From Alteripontixanthobacter sp. (GTDB lineage: Bacteria > Pseudomonadota > Alphaproteobacteria > Sphingomonadales > Sphingomonadaceae): DNA of 64,000 nucleotides. The translations under genes were made by a program, and so were the position numbers. This document shows, piece after piece, positions 54,806 to 64,000 of this stretch. Under the pieces are notes generated by a model that was not told the DNA's origin, made no database searches, and was given only the letters and a program-made list of their open reading frames with translations. The stretch's first letter is position 1. The number at the start of each line of letters is the position of its first letter. Location: assembly GCA_039968605.1 (NCBI GenBank), contig JBDVPM010000008.1, positions 744,001-808,000 of the forward strand, read 5' to 3'.

Positions 54806-55750
54806 ATGTTAGGGCGCACCGCGAACGGATTGTTCTGGATGTTCCGCTATCTGGAGCGGGCAGAGAACACCGCGCGTTTGCTCGATGCGGGCTTCCGCAT
54901 GGCGCTGACGCGTGACCTGGTCACAGCGGAAGACGAATGGCGATCGGTCATTCGCACGGCCGGTCTGCGGCAGACGTATGAAGCACAAAACGCCAGCTAT
55001 ACCGGCGTTCAGGCGTGGAATTTCGTGCTGCGCGACAAGCATAACCCGTCCAGCGTGCTGACCATGTTCGAAAATGTGCGAACCAATGCGCGGATGGCTC
55101 GCAACGCCATCAGCAGCGAGGTGTGGGAAGCCGTCAACGAAAGCTGGATGCAGCTTTGCGAAATGCTGGGTGAGCCGGTGGGCCAGAACCAGCTCGGCGA
55201 AGTTCTCACCCATATCCGCCGGGCAGGCACGCTGATCCACGGCGCGATGGCGGGCTCCGTCTTGCGCACGGAGGGGTTTCATTTCGCCCGCGCGGGTACG
55301 TTTATCGAACGCGGTGACAGCACGGCGCGTATCCTGGATATCAAATATTACCTGCTGCTGCCCTCGCTCGCCTATGTCGGCTCGCGGCTGGATACGGGGC
55401 AGTGGGACACGGTGCTGCGATCGGTATCGGGCGACCGGGCGTTCCGGTCGATCAATGCCGGCCAGATCGATGCCAAGGGGATCACCGAATTCCTGGTGCT
55501 CGACGAACGTTTTCCGCGCAGTCTGGCTTTCTGCCACTCGGCGCTGCGCGACGAATTGGCGGCGCTCGCCCGTATTCACGGCAGCGAGGGCAGCTGTAAC
55601 GAATTGATGCGCGAGTCTGAAATGAATCTGACCGATCTTACCAGCGACCAGATATTCGAGCAGGGGCTGCACGAATTCCTGATCAAGTTCACCAACCGCA
55701 ACGCTGCCATCGCGCAGGCGATTGGCGATGATTACAGGTTCCTCGCCTGA
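54806..55750 (+). CDS. Alpha-E domain protein of the Anbu locus
   Basis: 314-aa all-helical alpha-E (DUF403) protein: LGRTANGLFWMFRYLERAEN at the start and the typical FIERGDSTARILDIKYYLLL in the middle. It regularly accompanies circularly permuted ATP-grasp enzymes and is thought to cooperate with them; catalytic function is unproven. GGAG lies eight bases before the ATG. The stop shares one base with the following ATG (TGATG), implying coupled translation and perhaps a complex. Confidence 0.92.
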   Translation: MLGRTANGLFWMFRYLERAENTARLLDAGFRMALTRDLVTAEDEWRSVIRTAGLRQTYEAQNASYTGVQAWNFVLRDKHNPSSVLTMFENVRTNARMARNAISSEVWEAVNESWMQLCEMLGEPVGQNQLGEVLTHIRRAGTLIHGAMAGSVLRTEGFHFARAGTFIERGDSTARILDIKYYLLLPSLAYVGSRLDTGQWDTVLRSVSGDRAFRSINAGQIDAKGITEFLVLDERFPRSLAFCHSALRDELAALARIHGSEGSCNELMRESEMNLTDLTSDQIFEQGLHEFLIKFTNRNAAIAQAIGDDYRFLA

Positions 55751-56565
55751 TGCGCCTGAAGATCAACCACACCACAAAATACCGCTTCTCCGAACCGGTG
55801 GTCCACGCTCTTCAACGGCTGCGGCTCAAGCCGAAAGAGACGCAGGGGCAGAAAATCCTGAACTGGGACATGGAATATACCAATGCCCATCAGGAACTGG
55901 AGTATGAAGATCAGCACTATAATACGGTGACCTTGCTGGCTCTGGAATCGGGCGCACAGGAAGTAGTGATCGCCTGTAGCGGCGAAGTCGATACGGAAGA
56001 CAGCGCTGGCGTGATCGGCCAGCATTCGGGCCATCTGCCGCTGTGGAGCTTCAAGGGACAGACGCCGCTGACCAAGCCCGGCGACAAGATCCGCAAGCTG
56101 GTGATGGAACTGGAACAGACCCGGTTGCAGGGGGTGGAACTACTTCACCGGGTTTCGCAACTCGTGCTGGAACGCGTGGAATATCGCACCGGGACAACCG
56201 GGGTAACCACCGGCGCGGAAGAGGCGATCCTGCAGGGGTCCGGCGTATGCCAGGATCATGCACACATCTTCATCGGTACTGCCCGCGCGCTCGATATCCC
56301 GGCGCGCTATGTCAGCGGATATTTGATGATGAACGACCGGATCGATCAGGAGGCGACCCACGCCTGGGCAGAGGCGCATGTCGATGGGCTGGGTTGGGTC
56401 GGGTTCGATATCTCCAATGGCATCAGCCCCGATCCGCGCTATGTTCGCGTGGCGACCGGGCGCGATTATAGGGATGCCGCACCGATAACCGGCATCAGCT
56501 TCGGCACGGCGACCGAAGATCTCGAGGTAAACGTCGCGGTCGAGCAGCAGCACGGCCAGCAATAA
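55750..56565 (+). CDS. Transglutaminase-like cysteine protease of the Anbu locus
   Basis: 271 aa. An N-terminal bacterial transglutaminase-associated beta domain (about 1-85, LKINHTTKYRFSEPV) precedes a transglutaminase core with a complete triad: C167 in GSGVCQDHAH, H204 in THAWAEAHV and D220 in GWVGFD. No signal peptide, so the enzyme is cytosolic. It probably cuts or ligates the amide product of the ATP-grasp partner. It overlaps the alpha-E gene by one base and precedes Anbu by 32. Confidence 0.93.
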   Translation: MRLKINHTTKYRFSEPVVHALQRLRLKPKETQGQKILNWDMEYTNAHQELEYEDQHYNTVTLLALESGAQEVVIACSGEVDTEDSAGVIGQHSGHLPLWSFKGQTPLTKPGDKIRKLVMELEQTRLQGVELLHRVSQLVLERVEYRTGTTGVTTGAEEAILQGSGVCQDHAHIFIGTARALDIPARYVSGYLMMNDRIDQEATHAWAEAHVDGLGWVGFDISNGISPDPRYVRVATGRDYRDAAPITGISFGTATEDLEVNVAVEQQHGQQ

Positions 56566-56597
56566 AGGCGCATAGCGCTGAAATAACAGGATAATCC

Positions 56598-57338
56598 ATG
56601 ACATATTGCGTAGGAATGATCACCGATAAGGGGCTCGTCCTGATGAGTGACACGCGGACCAATTCCGGTGTCGATAACATTTCCGTATTCCGCAAGATGT
56701 TCCATTGGAACGTGCCGGGCGAGCGGATGCTCGCGGTGATGACTGCGGGCAACCTCGCCACCACGCAGGCGGTCATCAGCAAGCTGGAGGAGCGAACCAA
56801 GGCCCCCGATGACCGCGACAATTCCCTGCTGAAAGCGCCCACCATGTTCCAGGTGGCGAGCGAGATCGGCGCGCTGCTACGCGAAACCATCTCGCACCGG
56901 CAGGAAGCCAATGCGACCAAGCGCCGCTTCACCGCATCGATCATCCTGGCCGGACAAATTGCCGGCATGGAACCGCGATTGTTCATGATCTATCCCGAGG
57001 GTAATTTCATCGAGGCGAGTTTCGACACGCCCTTTTTCCAGATTGGCGAGACCAAATATGGCCGGCCGATCATCCTTCGCGGCTATGACCGGGAAATGAG
57101 TTTCGAGGATGCTGTCAAGCTGCTGATGGTCAGCTTCGATTCCACTCTCAAGGCCAATTTATCGGTCGGCCTGCCGCTTGATCTGATGGTGATCGAACGC
57201 GATTCGTTCGAGCCAACTCACCAGCAGCGGATCGATCACGGCGACGAATATTTCAAGGCAATCAGCTCGACATGGGGCGACGCGCTGCGATCGGCTTTCC
57301 ATTCGCTGCCGGACTACAGCTTTTACACTAAGGACTGA
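56598..57338 (+). CDS. Anbu, bacterial proteasome-homologous peptidase
   Basis: 246-aa Ntn-hydrolase-fold protein of the proteasome beta/HslV superfamily. The first Met should be removed to expose T2 (MTYCVGMITDKGLVLMSDTR), the nucleophile position. KMFHW and AVMTAGNLATTQ follow the family. Known Anbu proteins assemble into open helical or ring-like dodecamers and their protease activity is uncertain. AGGA six bases before the ATG is a good ribosome site. The neighbours ATP-grasp, alpha-E and transglutaminase confirm the identity rather than HslV, whose partner HslU is absent. Confidence 0.94.
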   Translation: MTYCVGMITDKGLVLMSDTRTNSGVDNISVFRKMFHWNVPGERMLAVMTAGNLATTQAVISKLEERTKAPDDRDNSLLKAPTMFQVASEIGALLRETISHRQEANATKRRFTASIILAGQIAGMEPRLFMIYPEGNFIEASFDTPFFQIGETKYGRPIILRGYDREMSFEDAVKLLMVSFDSTLKANLSVGLPLDLMVIERDSFEPTHQQRIDHGDEYFKAISSTWGDALRSAFHSLPDYSFYTKD

Positions 57339-57425
57339 CACTTAGTTTCACGGATGATTGGTTAAGGAGTTACCCTGATCAACATCCATTTTGGATTGAA
57401 TTTTCGCGGGTTCCGCCCTGGGATT

Positions 57426-57443
57426 GGTTAAAGTTAAGTAACC
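57426..57443. promoter_or_regulatory. GGTTA/TAACC inverted repeat upstream of the LuxR gene
   Basis: GGTTA (57426-57430) and TAACC (57439-57443) are separated by eight bases in the AT-rich 169-base gap between Anbu and the LuxR-type gene. Another GGTTAA lies at 57360-57365. The symmetry suits a dimeric regulator, possibly autoregulation. Weak evidence. Confidence 0.3.
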
Positions 57444-57507
57444 GTTTCATTCCGAACTGGTGACACACCTGATTCACAACCCCGTATTTTCCCGCATCAT
57501 TAGGGGC

Positions 57508-58125
57508 ATGGAACAGCGACAGACACTTCACTTCATCGACTCCTCCAGCCGCCAGCGCGCCGAACTGGCACGTATCGGTTTTGGACTGGGGCACCATGCC
57601 GAAGTTTACGGCGACATTACCGAATTCTGCATCCGACCACCGCGAGAAGGGATCGTCATTGCCAATGATGAAATCTCGCAGGGCGGGGTTGCAAGGATAT
57701 TCGAGCGGCTGTCGGAGAAGGGAATCTGGCTTCCCGTCATCGCCACCAGCGATGAACCGGATACCGACCGGATCGTGGCGGCCATCAAGGCGGGCGCGCT
57801 TGATTACCTCCCATTGCCGCTCGACCCTAAACGGTTTGCCGAAACGCTCGACCGGATCGTGGGCGAGGCCAAGATCAATGGCGAAAGCCGCCGCCGGATG
57901 CTCGATGCGCGCAATCGCATCACGAACCTTTCGGGGCGCGAGCGTGAAGTGCTCGACTGGTTGGCCGAAGGCAGCAGCAACAAGGCAATCGCACGGGAAC
58001 TGGAGATCAGCCCGCGAACCGTGGAAATCCACCGCGCCAATATGATGACCAAGCTGGGCGCCAAACATTCCGCCGAAGCGGTCAGGCTGCGGATCGAAGC
58101 GCAGATGCCGGCGCAGAACACCTAG
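57508..58125 (+). CDS. LuxR/FixJ-type regulator with degenerate receiver
   Basis: 205-aa protein. The C-terminal LuxR-type HTH (about 142-200, LSGREREVLDWLAEGSSNKA then ISPRTVEIHRANMMTKL) is intact. The N-terminal 120 residues have the receiver fold, but the acidic pair has become DSSS, the phosphoacceptor position is in IVIANDEIS (no Asp after the hydrophobic strand) and the conserved Lys is missing (DYLPLPLD). It should therefore be insensitive to phosphorylation. ATG 57508 matches the family start; GTG 57460 is less likely. Targets unknown. Confidence 0.84.
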   Translation: MEQRQTLHFIDSSSRQRAELARIGFGLGHHAEVYGDITEFCIRPPREGIVIANDEISQGGVARIFERLSEKGIWLPVIATSDEPDTDRIVAAIKAGALDYLPLPLDPKRFAETLDRIVGEAKINGESRRRMLDARNRITNLSGREREVLDWLAEGSSNKAIARELEISPRTVEIHRANMMTKLGAKHSAEAVRLRIEAQMPAQNT

Positions 58126-58134
58126 AAACCTAGC

Positions 58135-58851
58135 CTAACGGCAGAACGAGCCGCCGCGTTTCACTTCCATATGCAGATGATCGGCATGTGCGGCGTTGTA
58201 ATCCGGCCCCAGAACGGTGCCGAAGCGTTTGCAGGCTGACTTGTGAACCACGCGAAGAAACTCACGCTCTCTCGTCGAACCGGTGGACCAATCGCGGTCC
58301 ACCGCGATCCGGCGGCCATCGGCCAGCACAAAGGCTGACACATCTACCGCGCTGGCGGTGCTGTGTGCCGATCTGCGCGCGGTTCCCGCCACGTTGCGGC
58401 AGGAATAGGTGCCCATGGTCTCGATCCGGACCAATGGAGACTCGAGGATCTCCCGCGCTGCGCGGTCCACGCCGTAACGTGCCCATCCGGCAAAAGCTGC
58501 GGCGGTCTGGCAAGTGACGGGCCCGGCATTGGTCAGCGAAAACTCTCCGACATCGCCGCGCAGCGAAGCCAGCCTGACCGAACCGACGGTGCTGCAGCCA
58601 GCGCCAAAATACTGATCCTGCAGCGGTGTAAAACGCGTTCCCGCCTGGCCGAGCGTTGCAAAACACTGGCTGGCGGCGGGACTGAAGCCCGAGCGCGCCC
58701 CCGAGCGCAACGTAGTCGGCGACGTGGGCCGGTCGGTGCCGCTCGAACCGCGATAGGTCTGCTGGCTGCTTGCCGGGGCGTCCGCTGTGGGCACCAAGGT
58801 GCAGCCGGCGATCAACAAGGTACTGGCCATCAGGATGAAAACGCGCTTCAT
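58135..58851 (-). CDS. Extensin-like family lipoprotein
   Basis: 238 aa with a lipobox (LLIAGCT, Cys at residue 17), a Ser/Thr-rich linker, and a C-terminal extensin-like domain (about 80-238) with the metallopeptidase-like SAHSTASAVDVSAF and AHADHLHMEV. The His/Asp positions resemble the M15 (DD-carboxypeptidase) fold, so a peptidoglycan role is possible but not shown. Four or more Cys in the mature part could form disulfides. Convergent with the LuxR-type gene. Confidence 0.85.
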   Translation of the reverse strand: MKRVFILMASTLLIAGCTLVPTADAPASSQQTYRGSSGTDRPTSPTTLRSGARSGFSPAASQCFATLGQAGTRFTPLQDQYFGAGCSTVGSVRLASLRGDVGEFSLTNAGPVTCQTAAAFAGWARYGVDRAAREILESPLVRIETMGTYSCRNVAGTARRSAHSTASAVDVSAFVLADGRRIAVDRDWSTGSTREREFLRVVHKSACKRFGTVLGPDYNAAHADHLHMEVKRGGSFCR

Positions 58852-58938
58852 CCCTATAGTATCGGTTATAAATGGTTAACGTCGCTTGTCCGACCGTACT
58901 TAATCCATTCTTACAGCGATTTACGCCAGCGAGAAGGA

Positions 58939-59316
58939 TCAACCCTCCGGCGGAGCCTCGCATTGCTGCCACAGCTCGATCTTCACCCCATCGGGATCGA
59001 GCAGCCAGGCGAACTTGCCATAGCCTTCGTCCGCGCTATCCAGCACATCAATGCCCTTGGCCTTCAGATCGGCGACAAAGCCGTCCAGATCGTCCACCCG
59101 CAAATTGATCATGAAGCCGCCTTTGCTAGGCTTCATATATTTGTCGTCGGAAAAATGGCTGATCAGCGAATAGGGCCGGTCGCCGGTTTCTTCAGACCAT
59201 GCCATTTGCGGCCCGTATTCGCCGTCCAATCCCAGAACATCGCGGTACCAGTCACGCGTGGCTTGCGGATCCTTCACCACGTAAAAGACCCCGCCGAGTC
59301 CGGTAATCTTTGCCAA
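58939..59316 (-). CDS. VOC family (glyoxalase-like) protein
   Basis: 125-aa single-chain protein with the paired beta-alpha-beta-beta-beta modules of the vicinal-oxygen-chelate fold: KITGLGGVFYVVKDPQATRDW and FAWLLDPDGVKIELWQQ (metal-ligand Glu). Substrate unknown; lactoylglutathione lyase, dioxygenase or resistance protein are all possible. I start at TTG 59316, six bases after GGAG and just after the putP stop; an in-frame TTG at 59331 would overlap putP by 14 bases. No ATG is available. Confidence 0.8.
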   Translation of the reverse strand: MAKITGLGGVFYVVKDPQATRDWYRDVLGLDGEYGPQMAWSEETGDRPYSLISHFSDDKYMKPSKGGFMINLRVDDLDGFVADLKAKGIDVLDSADEGYGKFAWLLDPDGVKIELWQQCEAPPEG

Positions 59317-59317
59317 A

Positions 59318-60793
59318 TTATGCTCCGGCAATTGACCGGGCGGGGGCGGGTTTTCCGGCCAGGCTCACCAGCCAGATCGCCAGCCACGCCGCGATAAATC
59401 CGGGAATGATTTCGTAAACGCCGGGGCCGCCCAGGAACGCCTCGTTCCAGCCCTTTGCAATCCAGCCGATCACAACCACCGCTCCGGTCACCAACCCGGC
59501 CACCGCACCGTTTGCGGTCATCCTGTCCCAGGTCAGTGAGAGGATAATCAGCGGACCGAATGCCGCGCCGAATCCGGCCCAGGCATTGGACACCAGACCG
59601 AGCACCTGGCTAGCGGGATCGCTGGCAATGGCGATGGCAACCAGCGCCACCAGCAATACGCTAAACCGCCCGATATTGACCAGTTCGCGCTCGCTCGCGG
59701 TCTTGCGCAGATAGAGGCGGTAGAAGTCTTCTGCCAGGCTGCTCGATGCCACCAGCAATTGCGAGCTGATCGTACTCATGATGGCAGCCAGCAGCGCCGC
59801 CAGCAGGAAGCCGGTGATCAGCGGGTGGAACAGCAGATCCGCCAGCACGATGAAGATTGTCTCGGGATCGGCCAGCGCGATACCCTGCTGTTCGACATAG
59901 GCCCGTCCAGCGATACCGACGCCCACTGCGCCAAGCAGCGCCACGCCCATCCAGCTCATCCCGATATTGCGCGCGGTGGATACCTCCTCCTGCCGCCGGA
60001 TGGCCATGAAGCGCACGATGATATGCGGCTGCCCGAAATAGCCGAGCCCCCACGTTACGGCGCTAAGGAAGCCGATGAAACTCAGCCCGCCAAACAGGTT
60101 CAGGAAATCGGGATCGACATCGCGCATGACCGCGCCGAGTTCTACGCCATCGGACAGTACCACCAGCGGCATCAGCACCAGCGCCACGACCATGATGCAG
60201 CCCTGCACGAAGTCTGTCAGGCTGACCGCCAGAAAGCCGCCGATCATAGTGTAGGCCAGCACCACGCCTGCGGTAATCCAGATGCCCGCCATGTAAGGCG
60301 ACAGGCCGCTATCGGGCAAAATGGCGGCAAAGCTGGTCGCAAACAGCTTGCCGCCGCCAACCAGTCCGGCGGCAGTGTACACGGCGAAGAAAACCACGAT
60401 CACGATTGCCGCGTTGCTGCGCAACATGATCGCGCGCTGCGGGAAACGGTTGGCGAGAAACTCTGGAATAGTCAGCGCATTGCCCAGCGCCTCGGTCTGG
60501 CGGCGCAGGCGCGGGGCGACCACGATCCAGTTGACCAGCGCACCGGCAAACAGCCCTATCCCGATCCACGCCTCGACCAGTCCGGCAGCATATAATGCGC
60601 CCGGCAACCCCAGCAGCAGCCAGCCCGACATATCCGATGCGCCCGCGCTGAGCGCGGCGACGGCCGGGTGCAGATTGCGTCCGCCCAGCAAGTATTCCTC
60701 GCTGCTGGCGGTCGATTTGCGCCACGCATACAGCCCGATGCCGAGCATGAGCGTGAAATACAGAGCGAGCGAGATCAGTGTGCCGGTTTCCAT
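59318..60793 (-). CDS. putP: Sodium/proline symporter
   Basis: Integral membrane transporter of 491 aa in the sodium-solute symporter family with about 13 hydrophobic segments. AGASDMSGWLLLGLPGALYAAG is the characteristic SSS signature region (helices 1-2), and GLGYFGQPHIIVRFMA matches PutP-type proteins. Length is that of the E. coli protein. It imports proline with Na+; no putA gene is adjacent. The stop lies two bases before the VOC start. Divergent from the phosphate transporter. Confidence 0.88.
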   Translation of the reverse strand: METGTLISLALYFTLMLGIGLYAWRKSTASSEEYLLGGRNLHPAVAALSAGASDMSGWLLLGLPGALYAAGLVEAWIGIGLFAGALVNWIVVAPRLRRQTEALGNALTIPEFLANRFPQRAIMLRSNAAIVIVVFFAVYTAAGLVGGGKLFATSFAAILPDSGLSPYMAGIWITAGVVLAYTMIGGFLAVSLTDFVQGCIMVVALVLMPLVVLSDGVELGAVMRDVDPDFLNLFGGLSFIGFLSAVTWGLGYFGQPHIIVRFMAIRRQEEVSTARNIGMSWMGVALLGAVGVGIAGRAYVEQQGIALADPETIFIVLADLLFHPLITGFLLAALLAAIMSTISSQLLVASSSLAEDFYRLYLRKTASERELVNIGRFSVLLVALVAIAIASDPASQVLGLVSNAWAGFGAAFGPLIILSLTWDRMTANGAVAGLVTGAVVVIGWIAKGWNEAFLGGPGVYEIIPGFIAAWLAIWLVSLAGKPAPARSIAGA

Positions 60794-60864
60794 CCGCCCC
60801 GCCTAACAGCCTGTGTCGGCGCTGGCCAATGGGTGCTGCGAAACGCACCCATTCACGGGATAAT

Positions 60865-60882
60865 TCGTCACAAAATTGTAAC
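60865..60882 (+). promoter_or_regulatory. Candidate Pho box upstream of the phosphate transporter
   Basis: TCGTCAC, four bases (AAAA), then TTGTAAC form two direct 7-base units with the 11-base period of PhoB sites (consensus CTGTCAT twice). Each half matches four of seven. It lies 53 bases before the phosphate-transporter ATG, a sensible place for a PhoB-activated promoter. The match is imperfect. Confidence 0.45.
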
Positions 60883-60934
60883 ATTTCCGCGCGGCTGTAC
60901 GGATAGCCTTCAAACGAGTTTGGGAAGGCTATTC

Positions 60935-62028
60935 ATGATTTTCGCGCTTCTGGGCTTCACCGCCCTGTTTCTGGCGTTCAGCAATGGCGCGAACGATAAT
61001 TTCAAGGGGTTTGCAACGGTCTGGGGATCGGACGCGCTGACATATCGGCGTGCGCTGGTCCTCGCGACGATCGCCACCCTGCTCGGCGGTATCGCTTCGG
61101 TAGTGATAGCGGGTGAATTGGTGGCGCAGTTTTCGGGCAAGGGATTGGTCGGGGACGATCTGGCCAACACCCCCGGCTTCGCGCTTGCCGTTGCAGTGGG
61201 GGCAGGGGCCACGGTGATATTGGCGACCCGGTTGGGATTTCCGATTTCGACCACCCATGCGCTTGTCGGCGGGTTGGTCGGGGCGGGGCTCGCCCAGAGT
61301 ACCCAGCCGATCGATCTCGGCAATCTGGGCAGCAAATTCGTCCTGCCATTGCTGACCAGCCCGTTCCTGTCGGCGGGGTTGGCTTTCATCGCCTATCTCG
61401 CAGTGCGTTCCTTTCGCAACCGCCGAAAGCCGACCGGGGATTGCATCTGCGTAGTCGCGGGGGCCGATAAGTTCATCGACCAGAACGGCGTGCTCATGGC
61501 CAGGGTTGCCGGGCAACCGAGTATCAAGATAGCCCATCAGACGGAGTGCCATGCCGGGCCGCGGCCTCTTTTGCATGGTTCGATAAAGCGGCTTCTCGAC
61601 CGACTTCATATTTTTTCGGCCGCCAGCATCTGTTTCGCGCGAGGCGTGAACGACACCCCCAAGCTGGCCGCGCTGCTGATCGGCACGCAAGTGCTAAGCG
61701 GAACCGCTTCGGCTCTTGCAGTGACAGCGGCGATGGCTGTCGGCGGCTGGCTGCTCGCGCGCCGCGTGGCCGAGACGATGAGCCTGAAGATCAACCGGCT
61801 CGACCCACCCCAGGGGATTACCGCGAATCTCACTACCGCCGCACTGGTGCTGGGGGCCAGCCGGCTCGGCCTGCCCGTATCCACCACTCACGTTTCGGTG
61901 GGCTCGATAATCGGCACCGGCGCAGGTGCGGGCACGCTCGATACCGGCGTGGTCCGCAACGTGCTGCTAAGCTGGGTCGCGACCCTGCCTATCGCTGGCA
62001 TGATCGCGTTTGTCGTGGGCAGCCTGGT

Positions 62029-62032
<4 letters not shown>
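60935..62032 (+). CDS. Inorganic phosphate transporter, PiT family
   Basis: 365-aa permease importing phosphate with H+ or metal. It has two copies of the PiT signature: FSNGANDNFKGFATVWG near the N-terminus and FARGVNDTPKLAALLIG in the C-terminal half. About ten hydrophobic segments surround a hydrophilic loop (about 165-225). The ATG at 60935 begins right before helix 1. Its stop overlaps the convergent typA stop by four bases. Confidence 0.93.
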
Positions 62033-63873
<1,841 letters not shown>

Positions 63874-64000
63874 GCGGGGAGACTTTCGGAAAAAAATGGT
63901 CGGATCGAAGATCGCGGTATGAGGGGCAGCATATCATGCTGCATCTGCGAAGGGCGCATCTAGGCGTATTTGCGCCTCGCGACAAGAGTGGATGGAGAAT

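Overview
The window looks like a chromosomal segment of a GC-rich alphaproteobacterium, most likely Sphingomonadales and probably Erythrobacteraceae. This rests on the style of the proteins (AspRS, an OxyR with GTG start, a RibB fused to a degenerate RibA, PE-Lig-Pol LigD), frequent GTG/TTG starts, GTGA/ATGA stop-start overlaps and dense gene packing. The genus is an inference. I saw no phage, insertion sequence, CRISPR array or origin. One tRNA (elongator Met, CAT) is present.

Layout. 1-4 kb: an LplT-like MFS protein cut by the left edge, pgsA, oxyR and rnd. 4-10 kb: aspS, a gene-poor stretch with one small secreted protein, then acpP-fabF-mltG and a 2H phosphoesterase. 10-15 kb: tRNA-Met, then the ku-ligD end-joining operon, pncC, and a leftward SDR-DUF3008 pair. 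15.6-19.5 kb: a CPA1 Na+/H+ antiporter with a C-terminal cyclic-nucleotide-binding-like domain, and an HTH-RibB-degenerate RibA fusion. 19.5-29.4 kb: the most unusual region, five leftward genes for exported DUF11-type beta proteins. One of them is a 1686-residue protein with a predicted outer-membrane barrel, and one carries a proprotein-convertase P domain.

29.8-37.4 kb: a leftward catabolic run (acs, ggt, a CitE-like lyase, glutaryl-CoA dehydrogenase, maleylacetoacetate isomerase, fumarylacetoacetase). 37.5-43.2 kb: a single-domain response regulator, a three-gene membrane cassette (OmpA-like, a 41-residue membrane peptide, a membrane-anchored HhH protein), and tsaD-gpsA-flippase coupled by GTGA overlaps. 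43.2-53.3 kb: hemC-hemD-mitofilin-like, ubiH-like, dsbD, a lipoprotein overlapping both dsbD and uvrB, uvrB, a DUF3617 lipoprotein and an alpha/beta hydrolase. 53.4-57.3 kb: the complete Anbu (bacterial proteasome-homologue) locus of ATP-grasp, alpha-E, transglutaminase and Anbu. 57.5-64 kb: a LuxR-type regulator with a degenerate receiver, an extensin-like lipoprotein, a VOC protein, putP, a PiT phosphate transporter behind a Pho-box-like repeat, and typA.

How it fits together. Most genes are housekeeping: phospholipid and fatty acid synthesis, haem, riboflavin, ubiquinone, translation, DNA repair. The candidate for an undescribed system is the five-gene DUF11/barrel locus. Three members share an N-terminal beta module, four end exactly on the same kind of terminal beta strand, and hairpins separate the small secreted proteins from the large barrel protein. 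That would suit a surface layer or fibre with abundant subunits and a scarce outer-membrane anchor or assembly platform, but this function is inference. The Anbu locus is a known but poorly understood system.
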